This document shows positions 42,208 to 51,468 of a stretch of 64,000 bases of DNA, piece by piece. The translations under genes and the position numbers were made by a program. Position 1 is the first letter of the stretch. Each line of letters starts with the position of its first letter. The notes under the pieces were generated by a model, which saw only the letters and a program-made list of their open reading frames with translations, had not been told where the DNA came from and did no database searches. The stretch comes from Mycobacterium bourgelatii (GTDB lineage: Bacteria > Actinomycetota > Actinomycetes > Mycobacteriales > Mycobacteriaceae), in the NCBI RefSeq assembly GCF_010723575.1, contig NZ_BLKZ01000001.1, positions 5,580,001-5,644,000 of the forward strand, in the 5' to 3' direction.

Positions 42208-43371
42208 TCAGCGTGGTGGCCAGTGCCACGGCGGCTGGTCGAGGACTCCTTGGCCCTCGATCCGGGTCTCCCCCAGTTCCTTTGTCAGACGCATCGTGTG
42301 CACGTCGGCGGCTTCCTGCAGGGCCGCGACGAGTGCTTCCGAATGAGTGACGACGATGAGTTGGCTGTTTTCGGCCGCTGTGGCGATCAGTGCCGCCAAG
42401 GCGGGCAACAAATCTGGATGCAAACTCGTCTCGGGCTCGTTGAGCACCAACAGCTGCGGCGGACGCGGGGTGAGCAGGGCTGCCGTCCACAACAGATAAC
42501 GTAGCGTGCCGTCGGAAAGCTCTGCGGCGGCCAGCGGGCGCAGCATCCCAGGCTGGTGCAACGCCAATTCGAAACGCCCGTTGGTGTTTTCGACGTCGAC
42601 CCGGGTGCCGGGGAAGGCACTGTCAATGGCCTCGTCGAGGGCGGCAGCGTCGCCGATCTCGCGAATCGTCTGCAAGGCAGCGGCCAGGTCTGCGCCGTCG
42701 TGGCCTAAAACTGTTGTGCGCGTGCCTATTCTGCTCTGCCGCGCCGGAGCGTCGGTGTCGGTGCGCAGATGATCGTAGAAGCGCCAGCCGCGGATTCGCT
42801 CGCGCAATTGAATCAGCTCGGGTGCGCGGATCGGGTCGGCCAGTTCACTGAGCATCGAGTCGAACGGCCGCAGCGCATCCGTCATGATGTGCCAGTTTCC
42901 GTCGCCGTCGCAGACCCGGGCGATCGGCCCGCCCCGGTCGGCAATCACCGTGGCCTTGCGCCAGACCGGGCCGACCCATACCGCTTCGACCTTGATTTCG
43001 GGATCCAGCCCGAACGCTGTGCGACCGGCAACCGGCAGGCCAAGATCCATGGCATAACCGAAATCGGCCGCGGCGAAGCCGAGTTTCAAGCTCACCGACT
43101 GGGTGCGCACGGTTCCCTGCACAGGTTGGCGACCCTGCCGCACCGCCTTTCCGACGACGGCTGGGCCGGCCCACATGGTTGAACTCAGCCCGCCCTCGCG
43201 CGCCAACGCTGCCACCGCGCCGTTGCGAGCGGAGTCGGCCAACAGGCGCAGTGACCGGTAGAGGTTGGATTTGCCGCTGCCGTTGGGACCGGTGATGACG
43301 TTGAGCCGACGCAGCGGAAGCACCAGCTGCCGCAGCGAGCGGTAGTTCTCCACCGCGACGGTCGACAACAC
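42208..43371 (-). CDS. AAA ATPase of the SMC/OLD-like type
   Basis: 387-aa P-loop ATPase with N-terminal VENYRSLRQLVLPLRRLNVITGPNGSGKS (Walker A at about 27-34), signature region AAELSDGTLRY, Walker B LLVLNEPETSLHPDL and the His switch VTHSEAL. It lacks a Toprim domain, so it is an RecF/SMC-type ATPase of the predicted-ATPase COG4637 kind rather than an OLD nuclease. Such proteins occur singly and in defence islands; no partner nuclease is adjacent here. Confidence 0.85.
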   Translation of the reverse strand: MLSTVAVENYRSLRQLVLPLRRLNVITGPNGSGKSNLYRSLRLLADSARNGAVAALAREGGLSSTMWAGPAVVGKAVRQGRQPVQGTVRTQSVSLKLGFAAADFGYAMDLGLPVAGRTAFGLDPEIKVEAVWVGPVWRKATVIADRGGPIARVCDGDGNWHIMTDALRPFDSMLSELADPIRAPELIQLRERIRGWRFYDHLRTDTDAPARQSRIGTRTTVLGHDGADLAAALQTIREIGDAAALDEAIDSAFPGTRVDVENTNGRFELALHQPGMLRPLAAAELSDGTLRYLLWTAALLTPRPPQLLVLNEPETSLHPDLLPALAALIATAAENSQLIVVTHSEALVAALQEAADVHTMRLTKELGETRIEGQGVLDQPPWHWPPR

Positions 43372-43502
43372 GTCGCCACGCTATGCCATGCCGTTTGATG
43401 GTTCACCGTCGCGGTCGATCGACCCACCACCGCCCCGGGGTTATCTGTCAGTATCGTTTTTGACGACTTGTCAGGGCGTCCACCAACCGCTAGGAGCACG
43501 GC

Positions 43503-44153
43503 ATGACCTCTCGCGCCGCCGAGGCCATCCGGCCTCTCTCCGTGGCGATGAAGGAGGGTTCGGCGACCGAACACGACGCCGCGGAAAGCTCCCGGTTCGT
43601 GACCGAACTGCTTTCCGGCCGGGTCAACGAGCGTGGCTATGCGGACTACCTGCGTCGACTGCGGGTCGTCTACCAGGCACTCGAGGACGCCGTCCGGATC
43701 CGGCGCGATGACCCACTGGTGGGCGCCGTCTACGACCCCGCGCTGGAGCGCCTCTCGGCGATCGATGCCGACCTGGACCACTGGGCACCCGGCGCAGACC
43801 GCATAGTCGACTCACCCGCCGCCGCGGCCTACCGCGATCGAATCGCAAGCGCGTCCTGGGGTGGAGCGCTCGTGGCCCACCACTACACGCGCTACCTCGG
43901 CGACCTCTCGGGAGGCCAGGCCATCGGCAAGATTCTGGACCGCACCTTCGGCCTGGCTGGTGCCGGACTGGCGTTCTATGACTTCCCGATGCGGACGAAG
44001 CCCTATAAGGATGCCTACCGCGCCCGTCTTGACGGCCTCGATCTCGACGCCGACGACATCGATCGTGCGGTCGACGAGGTGAGAGTCGCGTTTGGCCTGA
44101 ACCAGGCGTTGTTCGACGAACTCAGTGAGAACTTGTCTGACTACCAGCGCTAA
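43503..44153 (+). CDS. Heme oxygenase (biliverdin-producing)
   Basis: 216-aa HO-1 fold heme oxygenase. His24 in EGSATEHDAAE is the proximal heme ligand and AHHYTRYLGDLSGGQAIGK is the distal-helix signature with the flexible glycines. Its role is to open heme to biliverdin, CO and iron. M. tuberculosis relies on the unrelated MhuD, so a canonical HO is a notable extra. Strong GGAG site before ATG 43503. Convergent with the WhiB gene. Confidence 0.93.
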   Translation: MTSRAAEAIRPLSVAMKEGSATEHDAAESSRFVTELLSGRVNERGYADYLRRLRVVYQALEDAVRIRRDDPLVGAVYDPALERLSAIDADLDHWAPGADRIVDSPAAAAYRDRIASASWGGALVAHHYTRYLGDLSGGQAIGKILDRTFGLAGAGLAFYDFPMRTKPYKDAYRARLDGLDLDADDIDRAVDEVRVAFGLNQALFDELSENLSDYQR

Positions 44154-44205
44154 TAACGGGCGCACGGCCCGAGAGCCGTAACGGGAAGGCAATGAGGAGC
44201 GCGCG

Positions 44206-44550
44206 CTACCCGATGGTGCGTACTTTGCGCTTGTTGAGGAATTCCGCCCACGATGACACGTCGGGGTGTTGCTTGAGCAACGCTCGGCGCTGACGCTCGG
44301 TCAGACCGCCCCAGACGCCGTACTCGACCTGATTGTCCAGCGCGTCCGCCGCGCATTCCTGCATCACTGGGCAGTGCCGGCACATCGACGCGGCCTGGCG
44401 TTGCGCCGCACCCTGTACGAAAAGCAGGTCGGGGTCTGCGCCCGTGCACAGCCCTTGCTGAACCCAGGCGCGATCCTCCGCCTGCACCGCGCGCATGGGT
44501 TTGTTAGCCGGAACCAAGCTCAATCGACGCGTCGCCGGTCGCGCTTCGGA
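44206..44550 (-). CDS. WhiB-family Fe-S protein (WhiB4-like)
   Basis: 114 aa from GTG 44550, chosen for its GAAGGGAA site; a longer frame begins at 44625. Cluster Cys are C36, C58, C61 and C67 (C-x21-C-x2-C-x5-C), followed by GVWGG and a basic C-terminus LNKRKVR. The wording CRHCPVMQECAADALDN...RRALLKQHP is close to WhiB4 of M. tuberculosis, but the ponA2 neighbour of WhiB4 is absent, so it may be a paralogue. Probably a redox-sensing regulator. Confidence 0.88.
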   Translation of the reverse strand, partial: SEARPATRRLSLVPANKPMRAVQAEDRAWVQQGLCTGADPDLLFVQGAAQRQAASMCRHCPVMQECAADALDNQVEYGVWGGLTERQRRALLKQHPDVSSWAEFLNKRKVRTIG

Positions 44551-45074
44551 CACTCGTTGTTCCCTTCGTCCCCGGCTGTGGCGTACAGCCGTCCCTACCC
44601 CTGTGGTGTCTATCACCTCTGCCACGCCGGTGTGACCCGAAACTCCCCCGCGCCTAAGTTAGCTGGTAGAGCCAACTCTTGCAATTTGTTTGGCACGGAC
44701 GTACCGCATTGCGGTGCCGTCGGGCCGCGATCGACAGTCACTCGCTACCTGGGAATTGCCTGGACAAAGCCTGCTCTGCGGCTTGTCGCCCGGATTGCCA
44801 GGGGTTCTGCGTGAAATGTTTCACAGCGCGGTCACAAGGGGAAGGAGGGCCGCTGGCGTTGGTGTTCACCCACCCGCAGGCGCTCGCGGCGGCGGCGCGC
44901 GTAGCGGCAATCGGCAGGACGATCTGGTCGATCCGTACGTCCAGGTGACGGGGCGCGCGGCGGCATGTGGCAGCCGACGTTGTCGAAGTTTCGATATCTG
45001 CCTTTCCGGACATGCACTACTCCGCGTGGACAGTCGACGCCAAGTCGGGAATGACAGAAGGCAGGTAGCGATAG
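44551..45074. other. Intergenic region upstream of whiB-like and mutS-like genes
   Basis: About 520 bp without a convincing gene. It holds the divergent promoters for the WhiB gene and the MutS-like pair, a GTGAAA-TG-TTTCAC palindrome at 44811-44824, and a GTTAGCTGGTAGAGCCAAC hairpin near 44658 of unknown meaning. Confidence 0.55.
44811..44824. promoter_or_regulatory. GTGAAA-N2-TTTCAC palindrome
   Basis: A 14-bp dyad 250 bp upstream of the MutS-like operon and 261 bp upstream of the WhiB start. The half-site is the outward-facing version of the ParB parS core (GTTTCAC), but orientation and spacing differ from parS, so an operator for an unknown regulator is more likely. Confidence 0.45.
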
Positions 45075-46607
45075 ATGGCTCGCTTCACCAGCATCCTGTT
45101 CCCGCGCGGCGGCCCACCGCGGGCCGCCGACGCCGTGCCCGATTGCGTGGCTGATTTACGCGTCAAAGAAATCATCGCGGCAGTGAACGCCGGACACATC
45201 GAGGATCACGTCGACCAGTACTTCTACGTCCCATTAGGCGACGTTGGTACCGTCCTGCACCGCCACGAGGTTTTCCAGGATCTCGAACGCGACCAGACCC
45301 GGCAGACAATCCTGAGATTCGTCGACGGCATGCGAACGGTGCGGCGCCGACACGATCAGGCAGACGAGTTGCGGCATCACCTGTAACGACAGGGCTGGTT
45401 TGTCTACGCCGTCCAAACGTATTGTGATGCTTTGATTGTGCTCCGCTCTGAGCTCGCTGCGGTCGAGCCAGCTTCCCGCGGACTGCAACATTTTGCCCGG
45501 CATCTGGCCGAATTTGTCGAGAGCAGCGCGTTCGGGGATCTGGCGCGCGAAACCGCGGCCGTTCAGCACGCCCTGCAGAGGGTTCGCTATAGCGTGCACA
45601 TCCAGGGTCGGCGCGTGCTCGTCGAAAAGTACCAGGGTCAACCGGATTACACCGAAGAAGCGGTAGCAACCTTCGAGAGGTTCGCCACCGAGGTCAGCAA
45701 GGATTACCACGCACACATCGACAACGCCGCCGATATGAATCATGTCGAAGCGCAGATTCTCAACTGTGTCGCGGAACTCTACCCAGAAGCCTTCGCTCTC
45801 CTCGACGGATTCTGTCAGCGATACACGCACTTCGTCGAACCGACGATTGCCCAGTTCGACCACGAGATCCGCTTCTATCTGCACTACTTGGCCTTCACCC
45901 GCCAATTCCGCGCCGCCGGCCTGCACTTCACCTATCCCGAAATCACCACCGAGCCTGGCGCCCTGTCCGCCGAGGATGCCTTCGACCTGGCCCTGGCAAC
46001 CAAAGCAATCGACGCGGGACAGACGGTGGTATGCAATGACTTTCGGCTGTCAAGTCCAGAGCGCATATTCGTCGTCACCGGCCCCAATCAGGGCGGCAAG
46101 ACGACATTCGCCCGCACCATCGGCCAATGCGCCTATCTCGCCTCACTCGGCTGTCCGATCCCGGCACGACGTGCGAAATTTACGTTGCCCGACAGGATCT
46201 ATACCCATTTCGAGCGTCAGGAGACCCTCTCGTCCCTGCATGGCAGGCTCGAGGAAGAGTTGGTCCGGATCCATGACATCCTGACCCGCGCTACCGCGAC
46301 GAGTTTGATCGTCATGAATGAGAGCTTCTCGTCGACCACCCTCAGCGACGCCCTGTGGATCGCCACCCAAGTCATCGAGCGGGTAATCGAATTGCGCTGC
46401 ACTGCTGTCTATGTCAGCTTCATTGACCAACTGGCCAGCTTGGACAGGGCTTGCGTCAGCATGGTCGGCGAAGTAGTGCCCGACGATCCTTCCCAACGAA
46501 CTTTCAAGTTCACCCGTCGGCCCGCGGACGGCTTGGCCTACGCCGCTGCGCTTGCCGAAAAGTACGGACTCGACCACGACGCGCTGCGGCAGAGGATTTC
46601 CCGATGA
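45075..46607 (+). pseudogene. MutS-like ATPase, interrupted by one in-frame stop
   Basis: One continuous reading frame of 510 codons except for TAA at 45384-45386 (codon 104). Residues before it (MARFTSILFPRGG...ELRHHL) and after it (RQGWFVYAVQTYCDAL...) read as one protein; CAA to TAA is the simplest change. The C-terminal ATPase has Walker A GPNQGGKTT at about residue 336, a Walker B VMNESFSSTT and SSLHGRLEEELVRI. No mismatch-recognition domain I is seen. It could be a recent pseudogene, a read-through gene, or a restart from TTG 45432. Followed by a second MutS-like gene through ATGA. Confidence 0.8.
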
Positions 46608-48145
46608 AGGTGCGCCTGTTACATCCTGAAACCGATATCGACCTGACACCCCAGTTACCTGAGGGGCTACGCGATCTCGTCAACGACGATCTGGAGCTCG
46701 ACAAGATCTACGATGCCATGGCGGCCGGCGACCGGTATCTGCGCGAAGCCGGCAAGAAGGTGGTCCCGCTCACCGTCAGTGATCCCGACGTCATCATCTA
46801 TCGGCAACAGGTGTTGGGCGACTGTTTGGCCAATCGCGCTGTGGTGCAGCGGATTTACGAGATGACCTCGGAGGTCGAGGGGATCGCACTGCGGCACAAG
46901 GTATTCCTTGGCGGTCTGAGATCAAATGATGCGCAATTGCTCCTGCGCCGCTCAGTCCGGATCTTGGAATTGCTTTTGAAGACGATCAGGCAGTTGCGCC
47001 GGTTGGCCAACGACCATGCCGATCAGTTCCGCTCTGCCGGCTTCCGGCAGTTTTTTGCCATGCTCACCCAGCAGCTACCCGAGGACTACCTGGCCCAAGT
47101 CGACGAACATCTTGGTGAGCTCCAATTGCCGCGCGGGCTCCTGCTCAGCGTCCAACTGGGTCCGGGCAACAAGGGCGAAAACCACCTGCTTCACCAACCA
47201 CCACTACGCAGTCGCGGTTGGTGGGCCAAGCTGGCGGCAAACCCCAAAGAGAGCCGCGAGTTTTCCATCGACCCCGACGACATGGCCGGTGAGCAAGCCC
47301 TGTCGGCACTGGGAGGCCGCGCCGTCAACGATGTCGCCAACACCGTCACCCAGGCAGCGGAGCATTTTCAAAGCTTCTTCAGCCGGTTGCGGACAGAACT
47401 GGGCTTTTACCTCGGCTGCCTGAACTTGCGTGACGAGCTCACCAGACGCCATGTGCCGACCTGCTTTCCGGTACCCACGCCAGCCGACACACTGCGGTTT
47501 CGGTGCCGCGGATTACGCGATGTCGCGCTCTGCCTCAGCATCGGCAACAAAGTCACCGGCAATGACGTCGACGCCAACGACAAGACGTTGGTTGTCGTTA
47601 CCGGCGCAAACGAAGGTGGCAAGTCGACATTTCTGCGCAGCGTCGGCGCCGCACAGCTGATGATGCAAGCCGGCATGTTCGTCGCGGCGGAAGCTTTCAG
47701 CGCCAACGTCCGAGGCCGCATCTTTACCCACTTCAAGCGGGAAGAGGATGCCACCCTGAGGCACGGCAAGCTCGAAGAGGAACTGGCCCGCCTGAGCCAG
47801 ATCGTCGACCACATCGATCCGACCTCGCTGCTGTTGTGCAATGAATCTTTTGCCTCGACGAATGAGCTTGAGGGCTCACAGATCGCGCGCGGCATCGTGC
47901 GGGCAATGGTGGAAAGTGGGGTGAGGGTGTTTTTCGTGACGCACCTCTACGATTTCGCCCACAGCCTGTACGCCCGAGACGATCCCGCCGACCTGTTTCT
48001 GCGCGCCGAACGTCGTTCGGATGGCGTACGAACATTCCGATTGGTTCCCGGCGAGCCCGAAGCAACCAGCTATGGCCAGGATTCCTTCCGGCGAATCTTC
48101 GGCATCGCTGCGCACAACGACCCCGAGCGAGTGTCATCTAGGTGA
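46604..48145 (+). CDS. MutS-like ATPase (partner)
   Basis: 513 aa, intact. Helical core domains (residues 1-310) precede a MutS-type ATPase with Walker A GANEGGKST near 334, HGKLEEELARLSQIVD and Walker B LLCNESFASTNELEG, then VRVFFVTHLYDFAHSL. It lacks the N-terminal mismatch-binding domain, so a clamp or structure-specific role like MutS core paralogues is expected rather than MutS1 repair. It is translated by ATGA coupling from the first MutS-like gene; the near-equal lengths suggest a heterodimer. Confidence 0.88.
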   Translation: MKVRLLHPETDIDLTPQLPEGLRDLVNDDLELDKIYDAMAAGDRYLREAGKKVVPLTVSDPDVIIYRQQVLGDCLANRAVVQRIYEMTSEVEGIALRHKVFLGGLRSNDAQLLLRRSVRILELLLKTIRQLRRLANDHADQFRSAGFRQFFAMLTQQLPEDYLAQVDEHLGELQLPRGLLLSVQLGPGNKGENHLLHQPPLRSRGWWAKLAANPKESREFSIDPDDMAGEQALSALGGRAVNDVANTVTQAAEHFQSFFSRLRTELGFYLGCLNLRDELTRRHVPTCFPVPTPADTLRFRCRGLRDVALCLSIGNKVTGNDVDANDKTLVVVTGANEGGKSTFLRSVGAAQLMMQAGMFVAAEAFSANVRGRIFTHFKREEDATLRHGKLEEELARLSQIVDHIDPTSLLLCNESFASTNELEGSQIARGIVRAMVESGVRVFFVTHLYDFAHSLYARDDPADLFLRAERRSDGVRTFRLVPGEPEATSYGQDSFRRIFGIAAHNDPERVSSR

Positions 48146-48208
48146 ATCGCACTGACCGGCCGCCCGGGAACTTGGGCCCACGGCGGGCAGCACGGAAACA
48201 ACCTCTGC

Positions 48209-48259
48209 GGTGGCCAGGGGCGGGATCGAACCGCCGACCTTCCGCTTTTCAGGCGGACG
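48209..48259. repeat. attL, 51-bp copy of tRNA-Phe 3' end
   Basis: Identical over 51 bases to 61256-61306, the 3' half of tRNA-Phe from the anticodon stem to the CC of CCA. It is a tRNA fragment only, with no 5' half on the left. Confidence 0.93.
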
Positions 48260-48291
48260 GATTAGCCGCTGACCTGCGGTTTAACGGTTTT

Positions 48292-48364
48292 CATGCGTCA
48301 AATACGACGCGCTGAGCGCGTCTGACGCATGCCGTCTGTCCGGCGACCGGACAGAAACCGGACA
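48292..48364. repeat. Nested hairpins and CCGGACA repeats by attL
   Basis: CATGCGTCA (48292) pairs with TGACGCATG (ending 48331), enclosing a second stem GACGCGCT/AGCGCGTC with a one-base loop, then TGTCCGG-CGA-CCGGACA (48337-48353) and another CCGGACA at 48358. Between attL and rep, these could be integrase/excisionase arm sites or the rolling-circle origin. Confidence 0.65.
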
Positions 48365-48681
48365 CGGTGACAGCACTCCCGACAGGGAACCCTTCACCGC
48401 CCATCACTCGATGATGCGCGCCTTGGGCTCCCGGGGAGTAGGTACCCGATGCCCAGCATCTCTGTGCCGACAGTGCGCTCTATCGGCGCTGCGGCGGAGC
48501 AATTACCTCTTGGACCGACCACAACCCGAACGGCCAGCCGGAACACGGCCGGAGCCGCGGACGCCGGTAGACCGCGAGCGCCCGAGGCCGCCAAGGCCGC
48601 AGGGCGCGAGAGCGACAGCGGTCGGTCGGACGGCGGTAGCGGTGGAGGCCGTGTTCCGGCTGGGACCAACGGGCTTGTTAT

Positions 48682-49920
48682 ATGTCCCAAAGTGTCCGCG
48701 ACACCATCGATCACGGAGCTGACGCGGATTTCTCGGTTGCAGATGTGCTGGGATTCCGTTTTCCGGGTCCCGACATGGTGGCCTCGGCGGCGACATTGTT
48801 TGAGCCCGCGCAGCCGTGGGCTTCTGGCCGGGATCGGCTTGGCCTGGAACCCGAATCCGGTCGGTTCCGAATCACTATCGGGCCTGGTGTCGTTCGGCTG
48901 GGCTGGACCCGGCCCGTTCGCGCCGAGAAGGCATCCGAGCGGTCGGTCGAACGGCACCGACTCGATGTGGCCAACGAAGAGGACCGCTTGAAGGCTGGCC
49001 GGGACGCGCCCGCTCCGCCTGTGCGCACGATCACCGAATGGTCCCGCAAATCACGAGCCGCGATGTGCCGTACGTTTGCCGAGCTCGATTACACGCCGCT
49101 GGTGGAAAGCGGGCGTGTGCCCGCGATGGTCACGCTGACCTATCCCGGCGACTGGGAATGCGTGGCGCCTGACGGGGCTAGCGTAAAGCGGCACATGGTT
49201 TTGTGGCGCAAGCGGTTTCAGCGGGAGTGGGGTGAACCGGCTCGCTACATCTGGAAGCTGGAATTTCAACGTCGCGGCGCACCGCATATTCACTTGTGGA
49301 TGGCTCCGCCAAATGGCCTCGGTCGATCGGGCCGCAAATTCCGGGACTGGCTATCGCAGGAATGGGCCGACATCGTTGGCCATCCCGACGCCGAGCAACG
49401 ATCGCGCCACCGGCTCGCTGGCACAGCTGTCGACATTCTGAAGGGATTGCGGGCCTTCGACCCTAAACGTCTCGCTGTTTATTTCACAAAACATTCCTCA
49501 CCGAATATGTTGAGCGACAAGGAATATCAGCACATAGTTCCACAAGCGTGGCAAGAGCCGGGCCGGGGGCCAGGGCGCTACTGGGGAGTCCATGGGCTAC
49601 AAAAGGCAATCGCAGTCGTAGAGATCTCCCAAGATGCCTACCTGATGGCCCGCAGGATCATCCGCCGCTGGTCACGCTCACAGATCGTCTACGGCAACTT
49701 AACTCTTTCCTCCACGGCCGCGGCAAGAACCGCCCCACGCTCGGTTCGACGCCTGAGAATCACTACGGGAAACCTACGTCGCCGAACCGTCCGGCGACGA
49801 CGTCTTCTGTGCGACCAAGGAGGACTAACCGGTGGGTACGCCCTCTTGAACAGCGGACCGGCATTCGCACTACAGCTTGCGGCGGCGTTGTACGGGCGGT
49901 CGCGAGCGCTACCTCGTTAG
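48682..49920 (+). CDS. Replication initiator, HUH (rolling-circle) type
   Basis: 412-aa Rep protein. A strand with VTLTYPGDW (motif 1) precedes PHIHLW with the HUH pair H202 and H204, then LAVYFTKHSSP containing the likely nicking Tyr. This is the layout of RepSA-like initiators of pSAM2-type elements, which let the excised circle replicate by rolling circle. The N-terminal 120 residues and Arg-rich C-terminus (SVRRLRITT..RRTVRRRR) are less conserved. ATG 48682; the 420 bp upstream hold att and hairpin sequences. Confidence 0.85.
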   Translation: MSQSVRDTIDHGADADFSVADVLGFRFPGPDMVASAATLFEPAQPWASGRDRLGLEPESGRFRITIGPGVVRLGWTRPVRAEKASERSVERHRLDVANEEDRLKAGRDAPAPPVRTITEWSRKSRAAMCRTFAELDYTPLVESGRVPAMVTLTYPGDWECVAPDGASVKRHMVLWRKRFQREWGEPARYIWKLEFQRRGAPHIHLWMAPPNGLGRSGRKFRDWLSQEWADIVGHPDAEQRSRHRLAGTAVDILKGLRAFDPKRLAVYFTKHSSPNMLSDKEYQHIVPQAWQEPGRGPGRYWGVHGLQKAIAVVEISQDAYLMARRIIRRWSRSQIVYGNLTLSSTAAARTAPRSVRRLRITTGNLRRRTVRRRRLLCDQGGLTGGYALLNSGPAFALQLAAALYGRSRALPR

Positions 49921-50580
49921 CGCTCGATGCGATAACGAGGTAGCGAACTTGTCAAGCTTTCAGCTTGTGGTCCTTCCTTCTCTGCGGTTCGGCGGCCGGC
50001 CACTCGGAAGTGGGCACACTCGCGCCTGCAATCAACCTCACCGATACGTTTGGCGCGTCGCTAGGCGATACCGGGTTCAGTTCCCAATCACCGGCACCCG
50101 AGTCGTTCTGGTCGCTTAACTCGGGCTTGGGCGGCGGGCGGCACGCTTGCGGGCATTGGGCTGCGCTGGCGGCTTATCAGCAGTGCGACGGTGGGCGGCA
50201 AGAAAGTCATCGACGATGCGTTCACAGTCCTGACGCTCGATTGCACGCAATCCGGTGAGGCGTGCGAACGCCACAGGACCTACGAGTTGGCACATCACGA
50301 GATCTACGTCGAAGTTGTCGAGTTCCGCTCGGGCGTTGGAGCTTTGGAGTAAAAGATCAAAGGGATGGCGATAGTGATCGACGATTCGCGTTCGTAACGC
50401 GTGCCGGTCAGAGGTGCCGCCGTCGGATGTCGGCCCCAGTGCGACCCAGGCCAGTGTGGTGACATGCAGCGGGGCTTCCTGGAACAGGGTGGCCTGTCGA
50501 CTAAGCAGTTCAATGAGTTGATCACGTAGGGCTCCCGTGGCTGGTGCCGGCGTGGGGTTCCCCCGAAAAAGTAGACACGG

Positions 50581-51468
50581 TTAGCTTGCTTCCGTGGTGG
50601 CACGCAGCGTGCGTTCATAGTCGATAGGTGAGCGCATTCCAAGTGCTGAGTGCCTTCGATCATTATTGTAGAAAATCATCCAATTGTCAACTGCTGCAAC
50701 AAGTTCCGCTTTCGTCGCGAAGGCGTGCCGGTAGTAGCACTCGTGCTTGAAGCTCGACCACAGCGATTCAGCGCCGGCGTTATCCCAACAAATCCCGGTC
50801 GCGCCCATCGAGCGCCGAAGCCCGTGAGCGGCGCAGGCCAGCGCCATGTCGTGGGCGGTGTACTGAGTACCGCGATCCGAATGCAATATGACCCCCTGGC
50901 AGCGGTGAGCGCGCACGAACGCGGCCCGCTCGACGGCCAGTGTGACCAGCTCGGTGCGCATGTGGTCATCAACGGCCCAGCCCAGCGCGCGCCGCGTGTT
51001 CGTCACGGATGGCGCATAAAACATGTCACCGTCTCCGCAGCACAGGTAAGTGATGTCGGAGGACCACACCGCGTCGATACGGCCCTGGTCAAAGCAGCGC
51101 CCGACCAGATCCGGGGGAAACGAGGCTGCCGGGTCGACCTGGGTGGTGGTCTTAAAGGTGCGCGGACTGATCCCCTCAATGCCCAACTCGGCCATGATCT
51201 TGGCGACCGTGTTCTCCGAAACTCGTTCACCCTCGGCGTGCAGGTCGGCGGTGATGCGCGGTGACCCATAGGTGCCCCGTGAGGCGCGGTGATGGGCAAG
51301 GATCTTGACCTCCAGGTCACGGCGGCGCTGCACCCGAGGTGTGGGCTCAGCAGCGGTGCAGGTATGGGCATGCTTGTAGTAGCCCGCCCTGGATACCCCG
51401 AGCAGCTCGGCCATGCGTGTCACGTCGTAGCCGGCGCACTCTGCAGCGATGAGCTCAAACCGGCTCAC
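50581..51468 (-). CDS. IS3-family transposase orfB (DDE)
   Basis: 295-aa integrase-core transposase. The N-terminal part (CAGYDVTRMAELLGVSRAGYYK) is helical; the catalytic DDE residues appear in WSSDITYL, LHSDRGTQY and NAGAESLWSSFKHE. It starts with GTG overlapping the orfA stop by 4 bases, so it is translated by coupling or frameshift to the fusion transposase. Full-length for IS3. Confidence 0.94.
   Translation of the reverse strand: MSRFELIAAECAGYDVTRMAELLGVSRAGYYKHAHTCTAAEPTPRVQRRRDLEVKILAHHRASRGTYGSPRITADLHAEGERVSENTVAKIMAELGIEGISPRTFKTTTQVDPAASFPPDLVGRCFDQGRIDAVWSSDITYLCCGDGDMFYAPSVTNTRRALGWAVDDHMRTELVTLAVERAAFVRAHRCQGVILHSDRGTQYTAHDMALACAAHGLRRSMGATGICWDNAGAESLWSSFKHECYYRHAFATKAELVAAVDNWMIFYNNDRRHSALGMRSPIDYERTLRATTEAS

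Noticed and set aside
42208..43371. OLD-family anti-phage nuclease system
   Set aside because: No Toprim domain and no adjacent UvrD-like (GajB) helicase; only the ATPase part is present.
44657..44676. tRNA D-arm-like sequence GTTAGCTGGTAGAGCCAAC
   Set aside because: It resembles the D-loop wording of a tRNA but no anticodon or T-arm follows on either strand.
44811..44824. parS centromere site
   Set aside because: The half-sites face the wrong way and the central GC of parS is missing; the oriC/par region genes are not near.
48209..48265. A second tRNA-Phe gene at the left edge of the element
   Set aside because: Only the 3' half matches; the 5' arm and D-stem are missing and the next bases diverge from the tRNA. 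It is the attL copy.
48449..48991. A 180-codon open frame before and over the rep start
   Set aside because: It overlaps rep by 310 bp in another frame, is Ser/Gly/Arg-rich low complexity and has no ribosome site or known family. Treated as a GC-rich shadow.
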